From Schlegelella_A sp038318385 (GTDB lineage Bacteria > Pseudomonadota > Gammaproteobacteria > Burkholderiales > Burkholderiaceae_C): a stretch of DNA of 64,000 nucleotides. The translations under genes were made by a program, and so were the position numbers. How positions within the stretch are numbered: the first letter of the stretch is position 1; each line of letters starts with the position of its first letter. The DNA is taken from positions 40,066-104,065 of the forward strand of contig JBBQCD010000005.1 of NCBI GenBank assembly GCA_038318385.1. The letters are read 5' to 3'. The notes below the pieces were generated by a model. It saw nothing but the letters and a program-made list of their open reading frames with translations. It was not told the origin of the DNA and ran no database searches. This document shows, piece by piece, positions 32,091 to 40,292 of the stretch.

Positions 32091-32804
32091 CTAGCCGGAT
32101 CGCGGCTCCAGCGCCTGCGGCGCGCGCTTCTCGTACCAGTGGGTGATGCGCTCGCCGTCCCAATGCAGGGCGATGTGCGCGCCGGCGCGGGCGCGGCTCA
32201 GCGCGCGCGGCCGGAAGATGCCGACGCACAGGCCTCCGGCGTGGCGCACGCTCGGAAACTGCACGCCCCAGCTACCGGCCGCCCGCAGACGCCGACCGAG
32301 TGCCTGCGGAGCGGCGTAGTGCTCGGGGTGCAGCAGCTTCGCGCCCGCCGCGCCGAGCTGGCGCAGGTCGTGCAATTCGGCGTCGAGGTTGGCGCTGATG
32401 AGCCGCAGGTCGATGTCGAGCGCCGGTTCGGCGGTGCGGGCGAGGAACACCGCGCGGTGATGTCCGACCTCGGCGATCGCAGTCTCGAGCGCATGCGCCG
32501 CGTAGTAGACGCCGTAGCTGCCGTCAGAAAAGCGCGAGCCTTCGGGGTTGAGGTGCGTGAACGCCGCCATGATCGGCGTGCTGCCGACGCCGACCACCCG
32601 TTCCTCACGTGGCACCCGCTCGAGCTCGCCGAGCTCGTCGCGGATGCGCGGATTCGTCAGCGCCTCGATCGCGTACACCACGTCGAGATCGGCGGGGTCG
32701 GCGATCGAGTCGTAGAGCGCGACGGTCGGGTAGCGCGACGGAATCAACCGATACGACGGGCGCCAGACGGTGTGGTCGAGCGGGATCTTCGCCGGATCGA
32801 TCAA
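32091..32804 (-). CDS. RES-domain toxin (NAD+-degrading family)
   Basis: A 237-residue protein. RES-family residues can be placed: Arg in VWRPSYRL and GSRFSDGSYGVYYA, Glu107 in AAHALETAIAEVG, and Ser185 in QFPSVRHAGGLCVGIFRPR. Characterised RES toxins deplete NAD+. The proposed start is TTG 32804; its TTGA overlaps the antitoxin stop, the standard layout for this pair, and no ATG is available near. Roughly 85 residues precede the core motifs, a bit longer than the smallest members. With the upstream Xre gene it forms a type II toxin-antitoxin operon. Confidence 0.85.
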   Translation of the reverse strand: MIDPAKIPLDHTVWRPSYRLIPSRYPTVALYDSIADPADLDVVYAIEALTNPRIRDELGELERVPREERVVGVGSTPIMAAFTHLNPEGSRFSDGSYGVYYAAHALETAIAEVGHHRAVFLARTAEPALDIDLRLISANLDAELHDLRQLGAAGAKLLHPEHYAAPQALGRRLRAAGSWGVQFPSVRHAGGLCVGIFRPRALSRARAGAHIALHWDGERITHWYEKRAPQALEPRSG

Positions 32805-33211
32805 GCCTTGCCCCCGCGCTGCGCGTCGAGGTACTCGCGGACCACGTAGAGATCGGCAACCTGCCCGCCGAGCATGCGGTCGAGCGCGGAGCGTCCGCCG
32901 AAAAGCGGTGCAGCGTTCGGCTTTCGCACCCACTCGTCGGCGCGGCGCGCGAGCGGAAACAGGATCTGCAAGGCGGCGTAGATGCCGAACAGGTACGACA
33001 GCCGCTCCAGAAGATGCCGGTCGAGCGCGCCCACCTTGCCCTGCTTCCACTGGTAGAGCGTGGTGCGGCCGACGCCCAGCAGCGTCGCCTGCTCTGCGGG
33101 GCTGAGCGCCCAGGAATCGGCCAGGTTCCAGAACGTGCGGAGGGCCGCTGCGGCCGCGGCCGGCGTGGCCAGGTCGACCGTGCCGCGTTCGGGCTTGAGG
33201 AGTGCACTCAT
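32801..33211 (-). CDS. Xre/MbcA/ParS-type antitoxin (DUF2384)
   Basis: A 136-residue protein. Residues ~20-85 hold a helix-turn-helix (LSPAEQATLLGVGRTTLYQWKQGK) and a following helical bundle. The C-terminal toxin-binding DUF2384 region contains GRSALDRMLGGQVADLYVVREYLDAQRGG, the characteristic (G/R)-x-x-P-L-x-x-L-like loop, here with SALDRML. It neutralises the RES toxin and should bind its own promoter. A well-formed promoter overlapped by inverted repeats lies 31-74 bases upstream. It is translationally coupled to the toxin. Confidence 0.88.
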   Translation of the reverse strand: MSALLKPERGTVDLATPAAAAAALRTFWNLADSWALSPAEQATLLGVGRTTLYQWKQGKVGALDRHLLERLSYLFGIYAALQILFPLARRADEWVRKPNAAPLFGGRSALDRMLGGQVADLYVVREYLDAQRGGKA

Positions 33212-33241
33212 GAAACCGGATGAGGCTGCAACATGCGGGGA

Positions 33242-33285
33242 ATGTTAGTCCACACTTGAACAATAATCAAGTTACTGTTCACTTG
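33242..33285 (-). promoter_or_regulatory. Promoter and operator-like half-sites of the xre-res operon
   Basis: On the minus strand TTGATT (33270-33265) and TAACAT (33247-33242) are separated by exactly 17 bases. Overlapping it are three alternating half-sites: ACTTGA at 33254, TCAAGT at 33267 (together ACTTGA-N7-TCAAGT) and ACTTG at 33281. A TGAACA/TGTTCA pair is interleaved. The region is markedly AT-rich against its surroundings. This fits autorepression by the Xre antitoxin. Confidence 0.65.
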
Positions 33286-33363
33286 CAGACAAGGGCCCGA
33301 CTGCTGGGGGCGACCCTTGGCGGCGCGGGCACGGCACTCCCATGCCGCAGCTTGCGCCCGTCA

Positions 33364-33408
33364 CCACGGCACGGCGCATGTGCCGTGGCGGCCGCGAAGC
33401 GCGGCCGC
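33364..33408. terminator. Two adjacent hairpins downstream of the SDR gene
   Basis: CCACGGCAC/GTGCCGTGG (9-bp stem, 7-base loop, 33364-33388) is directly followed by GCGGCCGCG/CGCGGCCGC (9-bp stem, 3-base loop, 33388-33408). They lie 22-67 bases past the minus-strand SDR stop. No T-tract follows, so they may block read-through or protect the 3' end. Confidence 0.45.
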
Positions 33409-33430
33409 GATCACCGCCTCCAGAGGCAGC

Positions 33431-34195
33431 TCAGCGTGCGTGGGTCACGCCGCCGTCGACGACCAGCGTCGAGCCCATGACATAGTCGCCGGCGCGCGAC
33501 GCGAGGTAGATCGCCGCGCCGGCCATGTCGTCGTCGACGCCGATGCGCCGGGCCGGGATGCGCTTGGCGGTCTCATCGGCATGGTCGCGGGCGACTCGGT
33601 TCATGTCGGAGGCGAACGCCCCCGGCGCGATGGCGCTGACGACGATGTTGTCCTGCGCCAGGCGCAGCGCCATCCGCCGGGTGAGCTGGATCAGGCCGGC
33701 CTTGCTGGCGGCATACGAGTAGGTCTCCTGAGGGTTGACCGAGATGCCGTCGATCGAGGCGATGTTGATCACCTTGGCAGGTCGCTTCGCGGCGGCCTTG
33801 CGCAGCGGGTCGATCAACGCCTGCGTCAGGAAGAACGGCGTCTTCAGGTTGAGGTCGACGACCTTGTCCCAGCCGCTTTCCGGAAAGGTGTCGAAGGTTT
33901 CGCCCCACGCTGCTCCGGCATTGTTGACGAGGATGTCGAGTTCCGGTTCGTGCTTCGCGTAGGCGGCCACCAGGGCGGCGATGCCGGCGCTGGTCGACAC
34001 GTCCGCGGGCAGCGACACGCAGGTGCCGAGCGGCGACAGTTCGGCCGCGGTCTTGTCGCAAGCCGCGGCCTTGCGCGCCGAGATGTAGACGCGGGCGCCG
34101 GCCTTCAGGAAGCCGGCGGCGATCATGCGGCCGATGCCGCGCGAGCCGCCGGTGACGAGGGCGCTGCGGCCTTCGAGCGAGAAGAGATCGTTCAT
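33431..34195 (-). CDS. SDR family oxidoreductase
   Basis: A 254-residue classical short-chain dehydrogenase. Cofactor motif ALVTGGSRGIGRMIA, NNAGAAWGE, catalytic Ser in INIASIDGISV and Tyr/Lys in YSYAASKAGL are all intact, with IAPGAFASDM after. The overall pattern is close to RhlG/beta-ketoacyl reductase-like enzymes of 250-260 residues. ATG 34195 is favoured; the extension to 34234 has no family match. It is divergent from the opine-dehydrogenase-like gene, sharing a 206-base promoter region. Confidence 0.9.
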   Translation of the reverse strand: MNDLFSLEGRSALVTGGSRGIGRMIAAGFLKAGARVYISARKAAACDKTAAELSPLGTCVSLPADVSTSAGIAALVAAYAKHEPELDILVNNAGAAWGETFDTFPESGWDKVVDLNLKTPFFLTQALIDPLRKAAAKRPAKVINIASIDGISVNPQETYSYAASKAGLIQLTRRMALRLAQDNIVVSAIAPGAFASDMNRVARDHADETAKRIPARRIGVDDDMAGAAIYLASRAGDYVMGSTLVVDGGVTHAR

Positions 34196-34303
34196 GCGTG
34201 CACCTCGGCTGGAGTGATGATCGGGTGCGAACATTGTGCGCGCGCAGCCGGCGAGACGAGATCGCGTCCACGACCCGGACCGCTCGCGTCAGGGTTGAAA
34301 AGG

Positions 34304-34332
34304 TTGACAACTAAACCAGTGAAAAGTAATGT
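34304..34332 (+). promoter_or_regulatory. Sigma-70 promoter of the opine dehydrogenase-like operon
   Basis: A perfect -35 TTGACA (34304-34309) is followed after 17 bases by TAATGT (34327-34332), giving a start near 34339 and a leader of about 63 bases. The -35 is embedded in a nine-base palindrome GTTGACAAC (34303-34311), a possible repressor site. The segment is AT-rich compared with its flanks. Confidence 0.6.
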
Positions 34333-34401
34333 GTGTCCTCCGGCGTCGATGCCGACATCCGAAGCGCCCGCGAGCCGCGCCCCCACCTTGAAGACTCCCC
34401 G

Positions 34402-35466
34402 ATGAACATTGCGATCCTGGGTGGCGGCAACGGCGCCTACGCCGCCGCCGCCGACCTGGCCGAGGCCGGCCACACCGTGCGCCTCTGGCGCCGCGACGCG
34501 GCGACGCTCGTGGGCCACGACCGCATCGTCCTCAAGGACGCCGCCGGCAGCCGCGAGGTGGCGATCGCCAGCGCCGGCGCCGACATCGGCGCCGCGCTTC
34601 GTGGCGCCGAGCTGATCGTCCTGCCGACGCCGGCCACGGCGCAGGAAGACATCGCCCGGGCGATGGCGCCGCATCTCGTGGACGGTCAGGTCGTGTTCCT
34701 CGCGCCCGGCACGTTCGGCAGCTACGCGATGGCCGAGATCGTCCGCGCCAGCGGCAATTCGGCAAAGGTCGCGTGGGCCGAGACCGGCACGCTGCCGTAC
34801 CTGGCCCGCAAGCACGGCGCGCGCGAGGTGAACATCACCGTGCGCGCGGTGCGCCTGCCCACGGGGGTGTATCCGGCGCGCAGCGAGGAGCGAGCGCTCG
34901 CCGTGATCCGCCGTGCCTTTCCCGCCGTCCACCCCTGCGGCGACGCGCTCTCAGGGGCGCTGATGAACGCCGGCCCGATCATCCACCCGCCGCTGATGGT
35001 GATGAACGCGGCGCCGCTGCAGCACTTCGAGCGCTGGGACATCCACGACGAGGGCACCCAACCGGCGGTGCGCGCCGTCACCGACCGACTCGACCGGGAG
35101 CGCATCGCCGTGCGCGAGGCGCTCGGCTGGCGCGAGCCCCACTATCCGCTGGCCGACCACTACGACAACGACCGCTGGATGTACGGCGATGCGCACAAGC
35201 AGCTGGTCAAGTCGGGCGACTGGCGCGAACACATCGACCTGCACACGCATCGCTACATCACCGAGGACACCGAGCTCGGCCTCGCGTTCCTGGCCTCGGT
35301 GGCGCGCTATGCCGGCGTCGACGCGCCGGTGGCCCATGGGCTGCTCGCCATCGTCGGTGGCTTCCTCGGACGCGACCTGCGGCAAGGGCCGCGGACCCTC
35401 GAGGCGCTCGGCCTGGCGCAGCTCAGGCCCGAAGCCTTGCGCAGGCGGTTGCATGACGGCGCCTGA
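34402..35466 (+). CDS. NAD/NADP octopine/nopaline dehydrogenase family protein
   Basis: A 354-residue protein with an N-terminal Rossmann fold (NIAILGGGNGAYAAAADLAEAGHTVRLWRRD) and a C-terminal helical domain of the opine dehydrogenase type (GPIIHPPLMVMNAAPLQH, ADHYDNDRWMYGD, HRYITEDTELGLAFLASVARYAG). The conserved His in GPIIHPP fits the catalytic position. Such enzymes reductively condense amino acids with keto acids, but many homologues are uncharacterised. Its 3' end overlaps the 3-hydroxyacyl-CoA dehydrogenase gene by 14 bases, so the pair is co-translated. Confidence 0.85.
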   Translation: MNIAILGGGNGAYAAAADLAEAGHTVRLWRRDAATLVGHDRIVLKDAAGSREVAIASAGADIGAALRGAELIVLPTPATAQEDIARAMAPHLVDGQVVFLAPGTFGSYAMAEIVRASGNSAKVAWAETGTLPYLARKHGAREVNITVRAVRLPTGVYPARSEERALAVIRRAFPAVHPCGDALSGALMNAGPIIHPPLMVMNAAPLQHFERWDIHDEGTQPAVRAVTDRLDRERIAVREALGWREPHYPLADHYDNDRWMYGDAHKQLVKSGDWREHIDLHTHRYITEDTELGLAFLASVARYAGVDAPVAHGLLAIVGGFLGRDLRQGPRTLEALGLAQLRPEALRRRLHDGA

Positions 35467-36556
35467 TCCGCATCCGCAAGGCAAGCCGCGGCCGGAAGCG
35501 CAAGGCGCGACCCCGACACCCGATGCCCCCGATGCACGCGCTGAACCCCGCATCCGCGCCGCGCGCGCTGCAGCCCGCATCGTCGCCGTCGGTGCCGGTC
35601 GCATGGGCCGCGGCATCGCCATTGCCTTCGCCTATGCCGGCCACCGCATCGCCGTCGTCGACCTGCGTCCGCGCGCCCCATCCGACTGGCAGCGCCTGCG
35701 CGACGAAGCGATGGGCGAGATCCGCGCCAGCCTGGCGAGCCTGGCGCAACTCGGCGTGCTCGACGCCGAAAGCATCGATGCGGTCGCCGCGCGCGTCGAG
35801 CTGATTCCCGCCGCCGGCGCACCCGCGGCGCTCGGCGCCGCGGAGCTGGTCTTCGAAGGCGTGTCCGAGCGCCTCGACGCCAAGGGCGAGGCCTTCGAGC
35901 AGCTGAACCGCCTGTGCCGCGACGACGCCATCCTGACCTCGACGACGAGCAGCATCCTCGTCACCGATCTCGCGGCGCTGGTGCACCGGCCGGAACGCTT
36001 CCTCAACATCCACTGGCTCAATCCTGCCTACGTGATCCCGATCGTCGAACTCAGCACGCATGCCGGGACGTCACCCGCCGTGCTGGCGCGCGCCAAGGCG
36101 CTGCTCGAATCGATCGGCAAGCTGCCGGTGGTCTGCGGGCCGACACCCGGCTACATCGTGCCGCGTCTGCAGGCCCTGGTGATGAACGAGGCCGCTCGCA
36201 TGGTCGAGGAAGGTGCGGCTACGGCCGAGGAGATCGACAAGGCCACGCGCTACGGCCTGGGCCTGCGCTTCGCCGCGCTCGGCGTGGTCGAGTTCATCGA
36301 CTTCGGCGGCAGCGACATCCTGCACCACGCCAGCCGCGAAATGTCGGCGTCGATCGACGCGGCCCGCTACCAAGCGCCGGCCATCGTAGAGCGCATGGTG
36401 GCCGAGGGCCGTCTCGGCCTGAAGACCGGCAGCGGGTTCTACGACTACGAAGGTCGCGATGTCGGCGCCTACCGCGCCGACGTGCTGGCGCGCACGCTCG
36501 GCATGCTCAAGCACGCCGGGCTGTGGCGGCCGCCGGCCGAGGACACGCTGGAATAG
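35453..36556 (+). CDS. 3-hydroxyacyl-CoA dehydrogenase family protein
   Basis: A 367-residue protein. After a ~40-residue Pro/Ala-rich N-terminus comes the Rossmann motif IVAVGAGRMGRGIAIAFAYAGH. The catalytic His is in FLNIHWLNPAYVIPIVELS and the C-terminal domain includes GYIVPRLQALVMNEAARMVEEG and GLKTGSGFYDYEG. It oxidises a 3-hydroxyacyl-CoA or related hydroxy acid with NAD+. Single-domain length indicates a stand-alone dehydrogenase of the HbdA type. It overlaps the opine dehydrogenase-like gene by 14 bases. Confidence 0.9.
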   Translation: MTAPDPHPQGKPRPEAQGATPTPDAPDARAEPRIRAARAAARIVAVGAGRMGRGIAIAFAYAGHRIAVVDLRPRAPSDWQRLRDEAMGEIRASLASLAQLGVLDAESIDAVAARVELIPAAGAPAALGAAELVFEGVSERLDAKGEAFEQLNRLCRDDAILTSTTSSILVTDLAALVHRPERFLNIHWLNPAYVIPIVELSTHAGTSPAVLARAKALLESIGKLPVVCGPTPGYIVPRLQALVMNEAARMVEEGAATAEEIDKATRYGLGLRFAALGVVEFIDFGGSDILHHASREMSASIDAARYQAPAIVERMVAEGRLGLKTGSGFYDYEGRDVGAYRADVLARTLGMLKHAGLWRPPAEDTLE

Positions 36557-36601
36557 AGGCGCCGCCCCGAACACCGCCGCGGCGCTGCCGCGCAGGTGAG
36601 A

Positions 36602-39316
36602 CTATTGCTCGACCATCTTGCGCACCCGGGCCGCGAGCGTGTCGATGTCGAACGGCTTGGTCAGGACCTTCATGCCACGACCGAGCAGGCCGTTGCCGAT
36701 GGCGGCGTTCTGCGCGTAGCCGGTCACGAACAGCACCTTCAGATCCGGTCGCGTGGCCCTGCCGGCCTCGGCCACCTGCTGGCCGTTCATGCCGCCGGGC
36801 AGGCCGACGTCGGTCAACAGCAGGTCGATCTGCCGCTCCGACCGCAGGATGTCGAGCGCGGCCGCGCCGTCCGCGACGGCGATGACCTGGTAGCCGAGGC
36901 CCGCCAGCTGCTCGGTGAACAACTCGCGCAGCGTCGCTTCGTCCTCCACCACCAGCACGCATTCGCCCGACGGGCTCTGCTCGAGGTCGGCGACCTTCGA
37001 TTCGGCATCGGCCGGCATGTCGCCCTCATATCGCGGCAGATAAAGGGTCATCGTCGTGCCCATGCCGGGCTCGGAATAGACACGCACCTGGCCACCCGAC
37101 TGGCGCACGAAGCCGTACACCATCGACAGGCCCAGCCCCGTCCCGGCTCCGATCGGCTTGGTCGTGAAGAACGGATCGAAGGCCCGGGCGATGACGTCGG
37201 GCGTCATGCCGCTGCCGGTATCGGTGACGTTCAGGGCGATGTACTGCCCGGGCGGCAACTCGCGTTCGGCCGCCGCCCGATCGTCGAGCCACTTGTTCGC
37301 CGTCTCGATCGTCAACCGGCCGCCGTCGGGCGTCATGGCATCACGCGCGTTGATGCACAGGTTGAGCAGCGCACTCTCGAGCTGCGGCGGATCGACCTTC
37401 GTCGACCAGAGTCCGCCGGCGCCTATCACTTCCAGGCGCACCGCGGTGCCGACGGTGCGGCGGATCAACTCCTCCAGGCCGCCGATCAGCCGGTTGACAT
37501 CGGTCGGCTTGGGATCGAGCGTCTGGCGCCTCGAGAAGGCCAGCAGGCGCTGCGTCAACGAGGCGGCACGGCGGATCGATCCTTCCGCCATGTCGAGGTA
37601 GCGGTCGACGTCGTCGACCAGGCCCTTCTGGAGGCGTCGTTTGAGCACCTGCAGGCTGGTGCTCATCGTCGCCAGCAGGTTGTTGAAGTCATGGGCGATG
37701 CCACCCGTGAGCTGTCCGATCGCCTCCATCTTCTGCGCCTGGCGGAAACGCTCCTCGATGTCGACCAATTCGCGGGTGCGCAAGGCCACTTTCGCTTCCA
37801 GATTCTCGTTGGCCTCGCGCAGGCGCGCCTCGCTGGCGCGCAGCTCCAGTTCCACGAGGGACCGGGCGACTGCATTGCGCGTCCGCACCCCGGCCTCGCG
37901 GATGAACGCCTGTTCCTCGGTCGTCCAATCGCGGACCTGAGCATCGTTGACGAACAGGAGGGCGACCAATTCGCCCCGTTCGACCACCGGCAGGTTGACG
38001 AAGGCGCGTGAACTCTTGCCCTCGAGTGCGCCGGCCGCCGCAGCCGTGCGGGGGTCGAGGCGGACGTCGGAAATGGCGATGAACTCGTCACGCTTCAAGC
38101 TGTCGATGAAGGTACCGTAGTCACGCAAGGGCGTCACGCCGCGCAGCGACTCGACACCGCAAGCTGTCCAGTCCTTCTGCACCCGCAGGCTGTCGGTGAC
38201 GCGGTCGATGGTTCCGTAACCGACACGGCTGACCTGCAAGGTCTCGCCCAGCAACCTGGACGCTTCGTAGCCGATGTCGCTCGGACTGTCGAGTCCGCGA
38301 AACGCTTCGCTCAGATGAACCAGAGCTTCGCGACGCCGTTCGGCCAACGTCTTGTCGGTGACATCGGTGCCCTCGACGAAGATGCCGGTCACCTCGCCCA
38401 AGGGTGAGCGAATCGGCTGGTAGACGAAGTCCACGTAGCGTTCGCGCTCCGGTTCTCCCGGCCGGGCCGCGGTCGCGAACCTGGAGCCGTAGGCAACGAA
38501 AGCCTTGTCGGTCGTGTAGACCTGATCGAGGAGAGCGAGGTAACCCTGCCCGACGGCCTCGGGCAGCGCCTCGGCGACCGTGCGGCCGAGAATGGCTCGA
38601 TAGCCGACCAGCTTCAGGTAGCTGGGGTTGGCCAAGGTGAAGACATGCGACGGCCCGTCGAGCATGGCCATGAAACTCGGCGATTGCTCGAACAGACGCG
38701 CCAGGCCTTCACGCTCGTTGCCCAGCCGCTGCTCCGCCCTGACTTTGGCCGTGTTGTCGACGACGATGGCCATCACGCCCGTGGGTGATCCGCCGGCGTC
38801 GAGGAGCGGCGAGTAGTCCAGATTGAGCCAGACCTGCTCCGCACTGCCGTTGCGATGCAACGTCAGCTCCTGATCCTGGTAGCTCAGATTTCTGCCGGCC
38901 AGGCCCTCGGTCATGACGTGGTCGTTGAAGGCCGCGACCTCGGGCCAGCCTTCGCGCACGCGGCTGCCCAGCAGTCCAGGGTGGCGGGAGCCGGCGAACT
39001 CCGCATACGCATCGTTGTAGACCATGACGCCGTGCTCGCCCCACAGCATGACGATCGGGAGATTGCAGCGCAACATCAGCGCTGTCGCCGCCTGCATGCC
39101 GGCCGGCCAGTCGGCCAGGGCTGGCAGGTCGGTGGCCTGCCAGTCGAACGCAGCGATGCGCCCGGCCACGTGGCCACCACCCGCCAGGAAAGGAACGGTC
39201 GCAACCGAAGGGATCGGCGCACTCGGAGACAGGTTCTTCGATGGGGTCTGTTGCGGCACTTGCGGGATGCGTCGGACGAAGTCGTTGCCGGACGCTGCCT
39301 GTGGGACTTCGTCCAT
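36602..39316 (-). CDS. Hybrid sensor histidine kinase (PAS-PAS-GAF-HisKA-HATPase-REC)
   Basis: A 904-residue cytoplasmic kinase without clear membrane helices. Domains in order: PAS (~80-193; LPIVMLWGEHGVMVYNDAYAEFAG), PAS (~206-320; FEQSPSFMAMLDG), GAF (~336-488), a coiled coil, HisKA with His542 in GGIAHDFNN, HATPase (LCINARDAM, GTGLGLSMVYGF) and a C-terminal receiver (VLVVEDEATLREL, LLLTDVGLPGG). GGIAHDFNN kinases are a distinct HWE/NtrB-like class. I chose ATG 39316, since the longer frame runs into the divergent arylmalonate decarboxylase gene. No partner regulator is adjacent; the output may be phosphotransfer through the receiver. Confidence 0.9.
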   Translation of the reverse strand: MDEVPQAASGNDFVRRIPQVPQQTPSKNLSPSAPIPSVATVPFLAGGGHVAGRIAAFDWQATDLPALADWPAGMQAATALMLRCNLPIVMLWGEHGVMVYNDAYAEFAGSRHPGLLGSRVREGWPEVAAFNDHVMTEGLAGRNLSYQDQELTLHRNGSAEQVWLNLDYSPLLDAGGSPTGVMAIVVDNTAKVRAEQRLGNEREGLARLFEQSPSFMAMLDGPSHVFTLANPSYLKLVGYRAILGRTVAEALPEAVGQGYLALLDQVYTTDKAFVAYGSRFATAARPGEPERERYVDFVYQPIRSPLGEVTGIFVEGTDVTDKTLAERRREALVHLSEAFRGLDSPSDIGYEASRLLGETLQVSRVGYGTIDRVTDSLRVQKDWTACGVESLRGVTPLRDYGTFIDSLKRDEFIAISDVRLDPRTAAAAGALEGKSSRAFVNLPVVERGELVALLFVNDAQVRDWTTEEQAFIREAGVRTRNAVARSLVELELRASEARLREANENLEAKVALRTRELVDIEERFRQAQKMEAIGQLTGGIAHDFNNLLATMSTSLQVLKRRLQKGLVDDVDRYLDMAEGSIRRAASLTQRLLAFSRRQTLDPKPTDVNRLIGGLEELIRRTVGTAVRLEVIGAGGLWSTKVDPPQLESALLNLCINARDAMTPDGGRLTIETANKWLDDRAAAERELPPGQYIALNVTDTGSGMTPDVIARAFDPFFTTKPIGAGTGLGLSMVYGFVRQSGGQVRVYSEPGMGTTMTLYLPRYEGDMPADAESKVADLEQSPSGECVLVVEDEATLRELFTEQLAGLGYQVIAVADGAAALDILRSERQIDLLLTDVGLPGGMNGQQVAEAGRATRPDLKVLFVTGYAQNAAIGNGLLGRGMKVLTKPFDIDTLAARVRKMVEQ

Positions 39317-39449
39317 CGTAGCAGCGGGCTTCCGGGTGCAACGATTCCGCGCTTTGGCAGAGGCCGTCGGCGAGGGCCTTGAAATGGAGGCTCGCCAGGT
39401 GAGCATCGCCAGCGATACTGTGACCACCGATCCGATCTGAACCGTGCCC

Positions 39450-40175
39450 ATGAGCAATTCCGACGTTCCCATCCTCGGCCTGATCGTCCCGCCCGCACAT
39501 GGACAGGTGCCATCCGATGGCGCCGCCCTCTACGGCCCGGACCGCGTGCGCTTCATCGCCCGAGGGCTGGCGCTCGGCGAGATCTCGACGCGCGGCTACG
39601 AAGGCGTGATCGACCGCGTCGTGGGCCTGGCCGAGGACCTGGCACGAGACGGCGCCCGCGCCGTGTCGCTGATGGGGACCTCGCTCAGCTTCTTCCGAGG
39701 CGCGGCGTTCAATGCCGAGCTCGAAGCCGAGATGACGCGGCGCACCGGCCTGCCGTGCACGACGATGAGTAACGCGATCATCCGCGCCTTGCGCACGCTG
39801 GACGTCGCGAGGGTCGCCGTCGCGACCGCGTACATCGACGACGTCAACGAGCGCCTCGTCCGCTACCTGGCCGCGAACGACTTGTCCGTCACGGCCATCG
39901 AGGGACTGTCAATCACCGGTGTGGACGAGGTCGGCAAGGTCCCGACCTCGGCGCTGGTGCGGTTGTGCGAGTCGGTCCAGGCAGCCGGGCCGGGCGCCGA
40001 CGGCATCCTGATTTCCTGCGGAGGGTTGCTGACGCTCGACGCGATCAGCGCCGTCGAGGCGAAGCTGGGCATTCCCGTGGTGTCGAGCTCGCCCGCGGGC
40101 TTCTGGGACATGATGCGGGTGGCGGGGCTGGACAGCCGATCGCCGGCAGGGGGACGACTGTTTGCGGCTCCATGA
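39450..40175 (+). CDS. Arylmalonate decarboxylase (AMDase) family protein
   Basis: A 241-residue member of the Asp/Glu racemase superfamily that closely matches recalled arylmalonate decarboxylase of Bordetella: IGMIVPPA-like start (LGLIVPPAHGQVPSDGAALY), SLMGTSLSFFRGAAFNAEL, ATAYIDDVNERL and GILISCGGLLTLDAIS, VVSSSPAGFWD. Cys190 corresponds to the single catalytic Cys188, and Gly76 occupies the position (Gly74) where racemases have a second Cys. The enzyme decarboxylates alpha-aryl malonates without a cofactor. ATG 39450 is preferred over GTG 39444. It stands alone between a divergent kinase and a convergent binding-protein gene. Confidence 0.85.
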   Translation: MSNSDVPILGLIVPPAHGQVPSDGAALYGPDRVRFIARGLALGEISTRGYEGVIDRVVGLAEDLARDGARAVSLMGTSLSFFRGAAFNAELEAEMTRRTGLPCTTMSNAIIRALRTLDVARVAVATAYIDDVNERLVRYLAANDLSVTAIEGLSITGVDEVGKVPTSALVRLCESVQAAGPGADGILISCGGLLTLDAISAVEAKLGIPVVSSSPAGFWDMMRVAGLDSRSPAGGRLFAAP

Positions 40176-40292
40176 AATATTCGACGGAGCCAGGGGCAAG
40201 GGGCACGGCCGGACACCGATGTACCACCCCACGCGCTTTCACGGCAAGCCGAAAAAGGGGCAAGGTCGGCCAAGTGCGCCGTGCGATCGTGA

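Noticed and set aside
33256..33270. FNR-like sequence TTGA-N7-TCAA before the xre gene
   Set aside because: The half-sites are one base too far apart for FNR (15 instead of 14 bases) and lack the second T and A; it is better explained as part of the Xre operator array.
34232..34410. Possible horizontally acquired island because of local AT-richness
   Set aside because: The AT-rich patch is short and coincides with a promoter; neighbouring genes have the same GC-rich codon use and there are no mobile-element genes or attachment repeats.
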